Source of the DNA: Isochrysis galbana
Lineage: Eukaryota; Haptophyta; Isochrysidales; Isochrysidaceae
Direction: 5' to 3'
Assembly (NCBI GenBank): GCA_018136815.1
Contig: CM030935.1
Location: 2,798,292-2,862,291, forward strand
Length of the DNA stretch: 64,000 nucleotides
Made by a program: the position numbers and the translations under genes. Below, piece after piece: positions 19,554 to 31,160 of the stretch (position 1 is the stretch's first letter; each line of letters opens with the position of its first letter). The notes under the pieces are model-generated. The model saw only the letters and a list, made by a program, of their open reading frames with translations, did not search any database and was not told the DNA's origin.

Positions 19554-22500
19554 CTACACACCTACTAAGGTCCGGCAACTATTACCTCCAATGCACTCTC
19601 CCCCACGAAAGTCTATGGCGTCGGTGTCGGTGAGTGACTTTCCCGCCTTGTCCGGCCCATGGAAGTCTATTTTGGGAGGATGTGAGGATCGCGCGCGTAG
19701 GCGAATCAAAGGCCCTTGCGCCGCAATGGCGGCCCATATACCTGAGAATGGCCGATCTGAACCACTGCCGAAAGCGCCACCTTGCAGGGATGCTGGCACA
19801 CTACTGGGCTTGCTCTGAGGTGAAGAGCCGTTGGGCCCAGGCGGGGGCGCGATCTGGCTGCGCGTGACGCCCTGCCGTCCCCGGCGGCGGCGGCAGATGC
19901 AGCACCAGATCAGGCAGGCGACGAGCAAGATGAGCAGTAACCCTGCGCTGCCCATGACGGCGTAGCCCAACGGGCTCAGCAGGAAGTCGAGGCTCGGATC
20001 CCCGCCGGCGGGGTTGCCCGGCGGCTGAGCCTGGGGCGGCTGGCCGCGCGGCGGTGTCGAGGGCGGCGAGGGCGAGGGCGGCGGTGTCGAGGGCGGCGGC
20101 GTGGGCAGTGGAAGTGGCAGGGGTGGTGGAAACGGTGAAGACGGTGGGGAGGGCGGCTCAAACGGCTCCTGCAGGATGTTATACTGCACGCCCGCCCCAT
20201 CGACGGTGAGCACCGAGCCGTCGTACTCACGCCCGTCCCACACACCATTGGCGGCCCTCAGCTCGGACTCGATCTGGGTCGCGGACGCATTGCTATTGGC
20301 GGCGACATCAACCACGTGCTGCGTGCCCAACGCACGGCGGCGGCGAACTAGGCTGGGCTCGGCGACGGCGCGTGCGAAATCACCCGCTGCACCCATCAGT
20401 ATGGAGCCGAGCTGCCTGCGGAGACGTTGGACGCCGTCCTCGGTCACCACGACGTGCACCTGGTCGGCGCTCTCAATCGTTGCTGAGGCGATGGCAATCG
20501 CCTCGGCAAGCTGCAAGAGGTAGGCCGCGCTAGCATTGACGGGCGCGGCGCTGCGAAAGGTGATCCGAAGAGTGGTGCGCATCAACGGCGAGGCTGGCGG
20601 AGAGGAGAACGCAGACGGCGTGGGTGGCAGCGCCGGCGCTGGAATGGCTGGCCGGGGTTCGGGCGCAAGGGGCGAGGCGTTGGCCGGCATCCAGGGCAAA
20701 GGTGCCAACGGCGTGGGCGTGGGCGAAGGCGGCAGCGCCGGTGAAGGCAACGTGGGCGGGGCATCGGGAAGGGGATGTGCCGGGGGCAGCGACAACGGGA
20801 CAGGTCCACTGGGGGGCTGCGACGGGAGTGGCGGAGTGCCTGGCGGAACACCCGGGGGGGTGGACGGCAGCAAGGGTGGCGGCAGTGGGAACGGCGGCGG
20901 ATTGGGGAAGGGCGATGCCGGCGAAGGTAGGCTGGGCGGCAGCGGCATTGGCGGCGGCGGTGGCTCGTAGCGGCGGCCGCAGTCATCGCAGTCTGAACCG
21001 AGTTCGCATTGGCCAAATTCGGAGCCAAACCCGCCATCGTCGCATTGCCCGTTCCCTGAGAACGCGCACGCGTTGGAGCACAGCCCAGGTGGTGGCGGCG
21101 CTTGCGGGGGCGGCGTGGGGTCGGGTTGGGGCGGAGGCGACGGCGCCAGTCGCTCTCCGCAGTCGGCACAATCGGTGCCGTAGGCGCACTCTTCAAACTC
21201 CGAGCCCAACCCACCATCGTCACAACTGCCATCGGAGACGAACGACTGCGTGCACCCATTGCTGCACTCGCTTGGCGCTGAAGGTGGCAAACGGGGGGGA
21301 GGCGGCGATGGCACAGGAGATGGCGGCGGCGGCGGCTGCGGGCATTGCTTGCCGTCGGCCGCCACCGTGCAGAGCGGTGGTTGGGTCTTGCTGCCAGCGG
21401 TCCACAGGCATGGCAACGCGGCGTCGAAGAAGCGGTGGCATGCTCCCTGCGAGTAGCCGTTGAGGTCGTCGCAGCTGCCAGTGCGATCAACTCTCAAGTC
21501 AGCCACGCTCTCGCAGTCGACGCCGAGGCAGCACACTGGCGGCGGCGGTGGCGCGGAAGGTTGAGGAGGCAATTCTGGTGGGTGAGGCGGTGGCGCTGGC
21601 GGCGGCATCGCCGGGGGCGAGAAGCGGGTCTGAAACAAGTTGCAGCTGACGTCGTTCTGCAGATCGCCAAGAAACGGGTTTCCCTCACACATGAAGCAGC
21701 CACGGTCGCAGAGCGAAAAGTAGGCGCGCGATGAGCCCGCGGCGGCGGCGGCGCAATCCTCCCAGCTGCTGGGTCCGGGCACATTGTTGTTACAATATCT
21801 GTGTGCTATCATGAATGTGGCAGCGGGCGGCGGAGCGTGCATCGGCGGTGGCGGTGGCGGCGGTGGCTCGTAGCGGCGGCCGCAGTCATCGCAGTCTGAA
21901 CCGAGTTCGCATTGGCCAAATTCGGAGCCAAACCCGCCATCGTCGCATTGCCCGTTCCCTGAGAACGCGCACGCGTTGGAGCACAGCCCAGGTGGCGGCG
22001 GCGGTGGTTGCGGGGGCGGCGTGAGATCGGGTTGGCGCGGAGGCGACGGTGCCAGTCGCACTCCGCAGTCGGCACAATCGGTGCCGTAGGCGCACTCTTC
22101 AAACTCCGAGCCCAGCCCACCATCGTCACAACTGCCGTCGGAGACGGACGACTGGGTGCACTCATTGCTGCATTCGCTTGGCACTGAGGGTGGCGGAAGG
22201 GGGGGTGGCGCCCGCGGCGGCATCACCGGCGGCAAGAAGTGCGTCTGAAACAAGTCACAGTTGGCGTCGTTCTGCAGATCGCCAAGAAACAGTTTTTCCT
22301 CACATATGAAGCAGCCACCGTCGCAGAGCGAAAAGAAGGCGCGCGATGAGCCCGCGGCGGCGGCGGCGCAGTCCTCCCAGCTGCTGGGTCCGGGCACATT
22401 GTTGTCGCAATATTTGTTTGCAATCATCAACATTGCAGCGGGCGGCGGAGCGTGCATCGGCGGTGGCGGCGGCGGTGGTGGCTCGTAGCGGCGGCCGCAG

Positions 22501-23744
22501 TCATGGCAGTCTGAACCGAGTTCGCATTGGCCAAATTCGGAGCCAAGCCCGCCATCGTCGCAGTGCCCGTTCCGTGAGAATGCGCACGCGTTGGAGCACA
22601 GCCCAGGTGGTGGCGGCGCTTGCGGGGGCGGCGTGGGGTCGGGTTGCCGCGGAGGCGACGGCGCCAGTCGCTCTCCGCAGTCGGCACAATCGGTGCCGTA
22701 GGCGCACTCTTCAAACTCCGAGCCCAGCCCACCATCGTCACAACTGCCGTCGGAGACGAACCACTGGGTGCACTCATTGCTGCACTCGCTTGGCGCTGAG
22801 GGTGGCAAACGGGGGGGAGGCGGCGATGGCACAGGAGATGGCGGCGGCGGCGGCGGCGGGCATTGCTTGCCGTCGGCCGCCACCGTGCAGAGCGGTGGTT
22901 GGGTCTCGTTGCCAGCGGTCCACAGGCATGGCAACGCGGCGTCGAAGAAGCGGTGGCATGCTCCCTGCGTGTAGCCGTTGAGGTCGTCGCAGCTGCCAGT
23001 GCCATCATCTCTCAAGTCAGCCACACTCTCGCAGTCGAAGCCGAGGCAGCACACTGGCGGCGGCGGAGGCGCGGAAGGTTGAGGGGGCAATTCGGGTGGG
23101 TGAGGCGGTGGCGCTGGCGGCGGCATCGCCGGGGGCGAGAAGCGCGTCTGAAACAAGTCGCACGTGACGTCGTTCTTCAGATCGCCAAGAAGCACTTTTC
23201 CCTCACATATGAAGCAGCCACGGTCGCAGAGCGAAAAGTAGGCGCGCGATGAGCCCGCGGCGGCGGCGGCGCAGTCCTCCCAGCTGCTAGGTCCGGGCAC
23301 ATTGTTGTTACAATATCTGTGTGCTATCATGAATGTGGCGGCGGGCGGCAGGGCGGGCGGCGGGGCGGGCGGCGACGGCGGCGGCGGCGGCAGAGATGGC
23401 GGCGGTGAGGGGGGCGGCGGCGATGGCGGCGGCCTGCTTGGGTCCGGCGGTGTCGAGGGTGGGTTCGCCGGGGGTAAGGGTGGGGCGGATGGCGGCGCGA
23501 CGGCACGATAGAGCGAGTAGTACTGCGCCAACTCTCCATCGTACTCTTCTGTGCCAGGGAGACACGGACAGCAGTCGGCGCTCTCGTCCTCGGCGAGTCC
23601 GGTTGGGAAGAAGAAGAGAGATCTTCGGATCTCCACGGATAGCTGGGCGCACTCGTGGAGGGTCATGCTGCCCGGGGCGATTGAGGCGCAGTCTGTTGTT
23701 GAGGGGCAGAGGCCAGGGCCCTCGAGGAGGGCGGCGACGGACAT
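19554..23744 (-). CDS. Proline-rich membrane protein with amplified Cys modules and missing cytosolic tail (paralog 2)
   Basis: Starting at ATG 23744 this encodes 1396 residues, nearly identical to paralog 1 through the ectodomain. The module region is expanded to three CxNNVPGPSSWEDC modules, two CCLGxDCESV modules and six LNR-like DGxCDDGG modules, against one, one and two in paralog 1. The alpha/beta domain and transmembrane helix (about residue 1271) are conserved. After the polybasic segment the sequence matches paralog 1 for only 20-30 residues and then changes to an unrelated 60-residue end with a stop at 19554. The UBA, FxxF/DPF and Trp-rich tail is therefore absent. Its start context is the same as in paralog 1. 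It could be a tail-less decoy or anchored matrix protein, or a gene truncated by repeat insertion. Confidence 0.7.
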   Translation of the reverse strand: MSVAALLEGPGLCPSTTDCASIAPGSMTLHECAQLSVEIRRSLFFFPTGLAEDESADCCPCLPGTEEYDGELAQYYSLYRAVAPPSAPPLPPANPPSTPPDPSRPPPSPPPPSPPPSLPPPPPSPPAPPPALPPAATFMIAHRYCNNNVPGPSSWEDCAAAAAGSSRAYFSLCDRGCFICEGKVLLGDLKNDVTCDLFQTRFSPPAMPPPAPPPHPPELPPQPSAPPPPPVCCLGFDCESVADLRDDGTGSCDDLNGYTQGACHRFFDAALPCLWTAGNETQPPLCTVAADGKQCPPPPPPPSPVPSPPPPRLPPSAPSECSNECTQWFVSDGSCDDGGLGSEFEECAYGTDCADCGERLAPSPPRQPDPTPPPQAPPPPGLCSNACAFSRNGHCDDGGLGSEFGQCELGSDCHDCGRRYEPPPPPPPPMHAPPPAAMLMIANKYCDNNVPGPSSWEDCAAAAAGSSRAFFSLCDGGCFICEEKLFLGDLQNDANCDLFQTHFLPPVMPPRAPPPLPPPSVPSECSNECTQSSVSDGSCDDGGLGSEFEECAYGTDCADCGVRLAPSPPRQPDLTPPPQPPPPPPGLCSNACAFSGNGQCDDGGFGSEFGQCELGSDCDDCGRRYEPPPPPPPPMHAPPPAATFMIAHRYCNNNVPGPSSWEDCAAAAAGSSRAYFSLCDRGCFMCEGNPFLGDLQNDVSCNLFQTRFSPPAMPPPAPPPHPPELPPQPSAPPPPPVCCLGVDCESVADLRVDRTGSCDDLNGYSQGACHRFFDAALPCLWTAGSKTQPPLCTVAADGKQCPQPPPPPSPVPSPPPPRLPPSAPSECSNGCTQSFVSDGSCDDGGLGSEFEECAYGTDCADCGERLAPSPPPQPDPTPPPQAPPPPGLCSNACAFSGNGQCDDGGFGSEFGQCELGSDCDDCGRRYEPPPPPMPLPPSLPSPASPFPNPPPFPLPPPLLPSTPPGVPPGTPPLPSQPPSGPVPLSLPPAHPLPDAPPTLPSPALPPSPTPTPLAPLPWMPANASPLAPEPRPAIPAPALPPTPSAFSSPPASPLMRTTLRITFRSAAPVNASAAYLLQLAEAIAIASATIESADQVHVVVTEDGVQRLRRQLGSILMGAAGDFARAVAEPSLVRRRRALGTQHVVDVAANSNASATQIESELRAANGVWDGREYDGSVLTVDGAGVQYNILQEPFEPPSPPSSPFPPPLPLPLPTPPPSTPPPSPSPPSTPPRGQPPQAQPPGNPAGGDPSLDFLLSPLGYAVMGSAGLLLILLVACLIWCCICRRRRGRQGVTRSQIAPPPGPNGSSPQSKPSSVPASLQGGAFGSGSDRPFSGIWAAIAAQGPLIRLRARSSHPPKIDFHGPDKAGKSLTDTDAIDFRGGECIGGNSCRTLVGV

Positions 23745-23789
23745 CGGGCGGGGGGAGATGGGTATGGGCAGAACAGGGGGGAGCCGAGG

Positions 23790-23960
23790 GGGAAAGACAC
23801 ACTCTCTCCCTCCCTCCCTCCCTCGCTCCCTTCCTCCCTCCCTTCCTCCCGCTCTCTTTCTCTCTTTCTCTCTCCCTCCCTCCCCTGCCCCTCCCCCCCC
23901 CTCCCCCCCCCCCCCCCTCACTCTCTTCTCTCTCTCTTCTCTCATCCTCTTTGGCCTCCC
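23790..23960. repeat. Polypyrimidine tract upstream of paralog 2
   Basis: The plus strand is CCT/CTCT-rich, equivalent to the tract 5' of paralog 1 at 18070-18320. The flanks of the two paralogs are duplicated along with the genes. Confidence 0.65.
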
Positions 23961-24327
23961 CCCTTTTTCTTTTTCGTCTAATTTTTGTGAAGCTTTCCTC
24001 ACATTTTCCTCTATTATCGTTACAAAGTCAACAGTGAGTGGAGGTACAACAAGCTCTTCCCAACTCGTAGGAGTAGGAGTAACCCTCCCTCTTCCCCTCT
24101 CTCGCTCTCTTCCCCTATTTCCCAGGTACTCCGACCACTCCTTCCCTTTGAGTATCATCTCGTCCCCCACGTTTTTTTACGGCCAAGACATGGGACGCAC
24201 CGGCGTTCATCTTAATGTGATTGTGGCCTGGTTCCCCGTAACCCCCCTCCCTTTTTCAATATCGGACTCCGGGACGGCGTCCGGAGCCCACCCTCTCCCT
24301 CTACTACACAAGTACCCCGTACCCATC

Positions 24328-24480
24328 TTAACTCCTTACTGCCGGAGCACCGAAACGGTTGCTTTGGCTCGGTTTCTTCAGTCTTTCTTCTCGCAGCTTC
24401 ACCCGCAGGCGATGAGCCGCCGGGGGGCCGCAGGGGGCATGCCGAGACACAAGGCGATGGCCCAACCTTCCACAGATAGG
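24328..24480. repeat. Dispersed repeat, copy 2
   Basis: This segment matches 5194-5345. No coding potential was seen. Confidence 0.5.
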
Positions 24481-25618
24481 ATGATCTAGGCAGGCTTTAG
24501 GACGAAAATAGGTGAAAATCTGAAGCACATGTTTCGGTGCATCGCTTTGTTGCGAATTTAAGGTGGTTCTAAAGCTCTTTTTTCCAAGGGGGGCCGGGGG
24601 GGGGGGGGGGGGGGGGGGGTCACATTCCCACCAAGGTCGCCGCGCGAGTTGGCCCCGGCCAGGTTTTCGCGTCTGACCTGCCCAAATTTCTTTCGAAGAT
24701 TTCGGTGTTTTTGCACTGATTTTCGGACAGGCTTGCCCTAATTTTCGCGAAATTTTTGTTTTTCGAGATTCGAGCGAGCCCCACCGCCTACGCACCGCCG
24801 CACCCGTGCTACCTTGCCTTAGACCGTCGACGAGCTCACAGAGTAATTGGTAATTGGATTGGGATTGGATCAATGGTCATGCATTATTTTAATGTTTCTA
24901 TACGTATACGTATACGTTGTTAGGCAACACACTCAGAGCGCACACATTACTAAAACGATCTCGAACACATCAACCCATCAACCCTGTCGCGTCGAGCGGA
25001 GCCGGAGGGCTCTGAGCCACTCCGTCGCGAGCAGCACCGGCGGCTAGCGCGGCGCTTTGGCCCTCCTCCCCACCGGGAGTCGGGTGAATGAAATTCTGGA
25101 CTGGGTCGGGCAACCCCATTTGGGTGTCTGGACGGGGAACGAACGGCGAACGAAGGGCTGTGGGGCGGCGAGGCGCTCCTAGCGGCCCTAGTGTGTTGGG
25201 TTTTAAGAGATTGTTAGACCTACAAAGAACTCTTCCCTCAGGGAGGGAGCCTAGGCTGCTTGAGTGCAGCGACGCAGCGAACAACGACGGACAACGAAGC
25301 TGAGAACAACAGGTTACACCGACTCACGAACATACCGGAATCATTCACCTAAACCAAGCAAATTATCAAGCAACCGCGACCCCAAATCACCGATAACTCA
25401 AACACGTCGCGAGAGACGGAGAGAGAGAGCGAGAGAGAGAGAGAGAGACTCCGCAGCGACGGCCGGAGCGTGTCTCCGTTGTAACTTCCCACGTAGCGGA
25501 GAGTCCGGAGGGGAGCGTCATGTCGCGCGACCACGGCGATCACTTTGGATACGGATCGCAACGAGATGTCTTCACGACAGAGGAAATCTTGCCGTTGAGC
25601 GTGAACCTTCTAGACGCT
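24481..25618. other. Intergenic, 24-G run, no firm gene
   Basis: A run of 24 G lies at 24596-24619 and a TATACG repeat at 24904-24919. A short frame at 25520 opens MSRDHGDHFGYGSQRDVFTT and runs into the repeat at 25619, where it stops; it is too short to assign. A GA tract lies at 25417-25449. Confidence 0.4.
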
Positions 25619-25735
25619 TCTAACGAACAACCCTGAGTAGCAACCAAGGGGAAGAAACACCAAAGGGGCCAAGGGCTTGCATGTAGCTTGCATCAAGGGG
25701 AAAGATTCCCTCACCTAGGAAGCGAACCTACACCG
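25619..25735 (-). repeat. tRNA-headed SINE-like repeat, copy 2 (5' truncated)
   Basis: This segment is about 97 percent identical by eye to 6190-6305, from the B-box-like GGTTCGCTTCC (25718-25728, minus strand) to the tail. The D-arm half present in copy 1 is missing. Confidence 0.6.
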
Positions 25736-25886
25736 GGGCATACCTGAGGCCGGGCCACGAGGCCATGTAAATCTTCGCCCACTTGTAGGAAGCCATCTTC
25801 TGCGCATCCGTCTCCTCCCCTCGCTCCGGAAGAACATGAGTTAGCCCCCTAGGAAGACCCGGACGCGCACGATCTGGGAGACATTC

Positions 25887-26843
25887 TAGTGGACAAAGAA
25901 CATGAACCTACTTTTATAAGTGGGGGTCAATGGGGGCCTCGCGCCCCCCTCTCTCCATCGCGGACACCCCCCGGGGTGGGCCCGTACATTCAACCCCAGC
26001 CCCTGCCCTCTGGCAGGGGCAGGGCACTCATCAATTCAGCCCAGACCCCTAGTGGGCGCGGGTCGCGAGCCGCACTCCCAGGCCCGCATGGGCCTGCTCT
26101 CGTACTGACTCCCCCCCCCATCCCTGGTCGCCAGGCAGACAGGGGCCTCAGGGCTGCACCCAAGGCCAGCGAGGCGAGCGAGGGAGAGGCAGGGGGGGCC
26201 AGGGGCTGAGCCCCAGCCTCCACTGCCCCCTGAGCTGCCCCTGCTGGTCCTCTGGGCGCCCCTGAAGGACCTCTGAGAGCAGGCCATGGCGCGCCGCATG
26301 GCGACGCGCCGCAGGGACCGGGGCGGAAGAGAATGGAACGAGGGAGAGGGGGGGATTTGCACCCCCCCCATGGAGGGTGGTGAGAAACGAGACCCATTTG
26401 CGTTAGCAAATGGGCGGAGGGGGGCGGCTGGCGACAGGAGGAAGATGAGGAGGGAGAGACTCAAGACGCCTACGGGAACCACTGTGGTAGGTATCTCGAG
26501 GCGCAGTCTTTTATTTCTCGAGGATAGCTCGCGGCGAGAGCTGTAAGGGCCGTTCTTCTTTTTTGACGAGAGGTTCCTCCCCCCCCCCCCGGTGCGTCGG
26601 CCGGCGTCGACCGGTCCGCCTCAATGGGTTTTCCCCCATTTTAACTTGTGGGGAGTTAGAATGGGAGCCGGGGGCATGCGAGGGGGGAGATGTGGAGGGG
26701 TGCATAGTACATAGTAGTATGTATCTGTGACAACAGCACGCGCAAGGTGTACGGGCAGGTGCGCTGAGGGCTGTCGTGTTAGTACCGGGCTAGTGAGAGT
26801 AGTGGTACTAATGCTCAGATAGATTGTAGTGGACAAAGAACAT
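25887..26843 (+). mobile_element. SINE-like element B with 17-bp target-site duplication
   Basis: The element spans 25904-26826 and is flanked by perfect TAGTGGACAAAGAACAT at 25887-25903 and 26827-26843. Its 5' end is the hairpin AACCTACTT-TTAT-AAGTGGGG. The body matches elements A and C on the opposite strand. Its 3' tail after GCTCAG differs from theirs (ATAGATTG rather than a TTA repeat). Confidence 0.8.
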
Positions 26844-28105
26844 AGTAGTAGGTACTATTTGCGCCGGAGTGGCGACTATCACGTAGTCGAGCTTGACGTT
26901 ATGGGAGAACCCCATATCCATGAGCGGGCCAGCCCGCAGCCATTACCGGATGAACTATACACTCCGCTGAAGTGGGGTCGAGCATACGATGGACCGGCTG
27001 AAACGGCATATCCGATTCCACAAGAATACACGTTTAAATAAAGACACGCATAAAACTCTAGAAGATGTTAATGTCAGGGCGCTGACTATTAAAGCGTTCC
27101 TCGCAATGAGAGGAAAACGAAGAAGCAGAAATCCACATTGAGATGGGAAAAAAGACTGCCGGTCCCCTCGGGAAAATGGAAACAAATATCGCAGCTATAC
27201 AAATACAACTTTCTAACGCCAAGGGACTCGTATATGCACTTCAAACACGTCCTGCATAGGAGAATAGCCACGGCGAACCGGTTCGCTGACGATCCGACAT
27301 GCCGCTTTTGCGGTAAAGCCCCCGAAAGCTCCACCCATATAGCCTCATGCATCGCGACGGAGCCCATCTTCGAATTCATAGAAGATAGAAGGGCTTCTAG
27401 GGATTAATCTTAGGCCGGGCTCTGAAATAGCCCAACGTCTCTTTTGCTAGCAAGTAGACAAACCGCATCCCTCCTCGGGATACTTAGGTATATCCTGGCG
27501 TGGAGATATATCCTCACGGACTTTACAACATTCAGTATGGCAACGCGAACGGTAGATCCGTTAGGTCGATCTTAAGAGCGATCCTTGCGAGATACCACCT
27601 ACTCGTAACGGAGAAGGTCGGCTTCTTCCAAAGACCAAAAAACAACGAGAGAATATGGGGCTACACGCCCCGAGCAACAAACATATTAGGAAGATGATAA
27701 GCCCTCTTTACACGGTGGACAAAGATTTTAACGTAGAAACAACGGAAGACCTCTTGCAGGCGGCGAGAGGTTTGGATATACGAAACATCAGCCCTAGCCC
27801 TAGGATACTTAAACTACCTTAGAAGGAACCCAGCGGATATCAAGAAAGATCTTACGAGATGAAAGAGAGGGGAATGCAAGCCAAAGCTAGAGCGAAGGAG
27901 AAGACACAGTCTCCCGCCCCCTTCTCTCCGACTCCTGGCCGAAGCAGCGCGCGCGGCCTCCCCGAAACCAGCTTCTCCGCTAAAGCGAGAACTGGGGAAG
28001 GGGAAGGGGGTTGACAGGGGTTAGGGTTGGGTAGTAGGGAGGCTCACGAGCACTCTGCCTCACGCCGCACCTGTAGCGGGGAAGTTTAAGAAGATGATTT
28101 TTTTT
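26844..28105 (+). mobile_element. LINE remnant: ORF2 C-terminus with zinc knuckle and 3' UTR
   Basis: An upstream segment reads LYTPLKWGRAYDGP in one frame. Further on, a segment with HFKHVLHRRIATANRFADD and then CRFCGKAPESSTHIASC forms the CCHC-type knuckle found after the reverse transcriptase of many LINEs. A homologous segment lies at 40365-40944. Stops and frameshifts interrupt the rest (27400-27830). The 3' UTR at 27880-28105 matches the minus strand of 36543-36830 and ends in a T-rich tail. The 5' part including the catalytic reverse transcriptase is missing. SINE-like element B lies immediately upstream. Confidence 0.7.
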
Positions 28106-28657
28106 TACAACTCTCAGCGAAAGTGCAAGAAATTCACCAGTTTACATGGTGAGTCTGTTGTGGTGCATTGGTGAGCACGGCAACATGCATGTTGTTGCAT
28201 CACACACACGCAGGAATCAATCAGATGCACACGCCGTGCACACGGCCACACTAACACCCATTGCATGTGCACGTGGCTCCAATCCCCTAACCCACCCCCA
28301 GTCGTCAGCACACCACGGGTGGCCATTGAGGTTGCAAGCAACGCATCCGCCTGGGTTAGGCCGTGGTGGCGCCCAAATAGCCGGTCATGGTTTGGAGCTT
28401 GGGCTCGCTGGCTCGCTTTGTGACGGCGCACTCCAGTAGATCTGCGATGACGAACTCAACCAAGCGGCCGCTTGCTCACAGGGAGCCGCGGTAAACCTGC
28501 GACTCGTGCGGGTGGCGCTGCGCGACGAGCGCACAACGTGCCCACGCATCCAAGCTCGCGTCATCGGGCTGTACGCTGGGGACGGCGCGCTTTGTCGGTC
28601 GGACGAAACGTATCGACGTGACGGTAAAAAGCCGCTCCCATTGCCATCTCATCTGTG
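28106..28657. other. Intergenic, 3' flank of HslV gene
   Basis: No second gene was recognised. Bases near the end would be the 3' UTR of the minus-strand HslV gene. Confidence 0.4.
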
Positions 28658-30075
28658 TCAGGTGCTGGAGACGTCGTCGGCTGGCGGCTTGATGACGAGC
28701 GTCTCTTCAATGAAACTCTTGTTTGTGTAGACGCACAGATCGGATGCGACTTCCATCGCCTTGCGGCCAATGGCCTGACCGAGCGACGGGTGGATGGGTG
28801 CGCGCTTGTGAGAGCGGGTATCGCAAGCTCAGAGGTTTGGTTGGCGAGCTTTCTCATGCAACTCTTGCCTCGAGTGCTCGCCGTGCATGGCCTAGGCCAG
28901 GATGCGGTGTGCTCACCTCAGCATCCATTCCTGGCACATCCATCAGCGCACGCGCGGCAGCAGTGGCAAAGGCACCGCCCGAGCCAATGCCGATCACGCC
29001 ATCAAGACCTAGAAGTCAGAGGGGGAAGCGGGAGCAGCGGCCCATGCTCAAGATTGAAGAAATATGGGGGGGCGCGGGGAAGGCACAGCTCGTGGCCTCA
29101 TCACCACCAAATGAGCGGCCGCGCTCGCACACAGACTGCTTGCCACCCTGCACGCACTTTCGAGAACATCGCCGGTGCCAGTGAGTTGCACATTTGTGCC
29201 ATGCTCGTCAACAACAATCATCACCGCCTCCAGCCTCCTGAGGTACTTGTCCATTCTCCACGCCTTGGCCTGTGGCAGCGTGTGCCATAGCAAGGCTGTG
29301 GATGGGGGCGCCGCTTGCCAGGCGTGCATCTCACAGCGGTGCCGCCAGCACCCCAGTTCAGAGCGGCGCTCAACTAGAGCACAGTGCGCACCATCTCGAC
29401 GCAAGCCCGCATCGTCTCGGGATGCTCAGAAAGCTTCATCTCGAGCCGCTCGAACAATGTCATAGCATCGGCAGTAGCCCCCGCAAAGCCACACACCACG
29501 CCCTCCTTGAGCTTGCGGACCTGCGGCCCAGGGGTTTCAAGACAATGGGCGTGGGGCGAATGGGCATGAGGAATCCGCCGACGGTTGCTTCACGCTGAAT
29601 GCGAAGCTCGGATTCAATAGGTGCGCCCGGCCATCGCCAGGCGGGTCGCGGTCCGACGCACCTTCCTCGCGTTAGGTTTGATGATCTGCGAGCCCAGAGA
29701 TACCTGGCCGTCGCCAATGATGAACTGCAAGCACGCACGTGGGCGACTGCAGTCAGAGGGCGGGAGCGCCGGGCGCGCGGGCGCGGGCGTGGGAGGGAGG
29801 GGGGGGAAGAGAGGCGTGCGGATGGGTCGAACAGACGATGAGAGAGGGGGGGAAGGAGGAAGCGTTGTAGGTGAGGAAGAGGGGAGGGAGGGAGGGAAGC
29901 GTCACACCAGCTTCTCGTCCTTCTTGACGGAGAGGATGGTGGTGGCGCGCATCCTCTCGTGATACCATCCACCGAGCCCGTCAATTCTCCCGCCTGAGTA
30001 GAGCGCTGCAGCGCCGCGGCAAAGCGCTGAGCGGCCGACCGCGCCGCGACTCGCCGCGCGCAGCATCGCCGCCAT
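28658..30075 (-). CDS. hslV: HslV, ATP-dependent protease proteolytic subunit, mitochondrial, six exons
   Basis: Six exons with GT-AG introns join in frame to 226 residues: 29908-30075, 29662-29724, 29392-29520, 29158-29269, 28917-29008 and 28658-28774. The first exon gives an Arg/Ala-rich presequence ([20 protein letters not shown]) and then [10 protein letters not shown], placing the catalytic N-terminal Thr after processing. Later exons carry [82 protein letters not shown] and [14 protein letters not shown], all hallmarks of HslV. It forms the double-hexamer peptidase of the HslUV protease, here presumably in the mitochondrial matrix. The frame closes with a stop at 28658. A CT/GA microsatellite starts a few bases upstream of the ATG. 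No HslU gene is in the window. Confidence 0.92.
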
Positions 30076-30079
30076 CCGC

Positions 30080-30835
<756 letters not shown>

Positions 30836-31160
30836 GGCCGCCGTCGATGTTGGAGACGGGGCGGCGGCCTCGCCGACGTGCTGAAGGCGCAGGGGCTCTC
30901 CGCATCCTCTGGCAGGGGCTCTCCAACGCTTTGTTCCCCCCTCTCGGTATTCTCTCTCCCTTGCAGCGAGCTTTCCCCCGCCCCACGCGCGTCCCCTTCG
31001 CCCCCTCGGCCACTCGGCCTACAGGCTGTCTATGTCCGGCCGCGCCTCTGTCAAGAGCCAAGAGCCAAGAGTCGAGGAGGCTGTTCTTTCGCAGCCCCGG
31101 ATAACAGGTTCTATTAGGAGGTCAACAGGTCTACCAGACCTGTCAGCACTAGCACTAGGC
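30836..31160. other. Intergenic, no gene recognised
   Basis: GC-rich sequence with no recognised protein or RNA features. A short inverted repeat, CAGGTCTACCAGACCTG, lies near 31126-31142. Confidence 0.4.
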
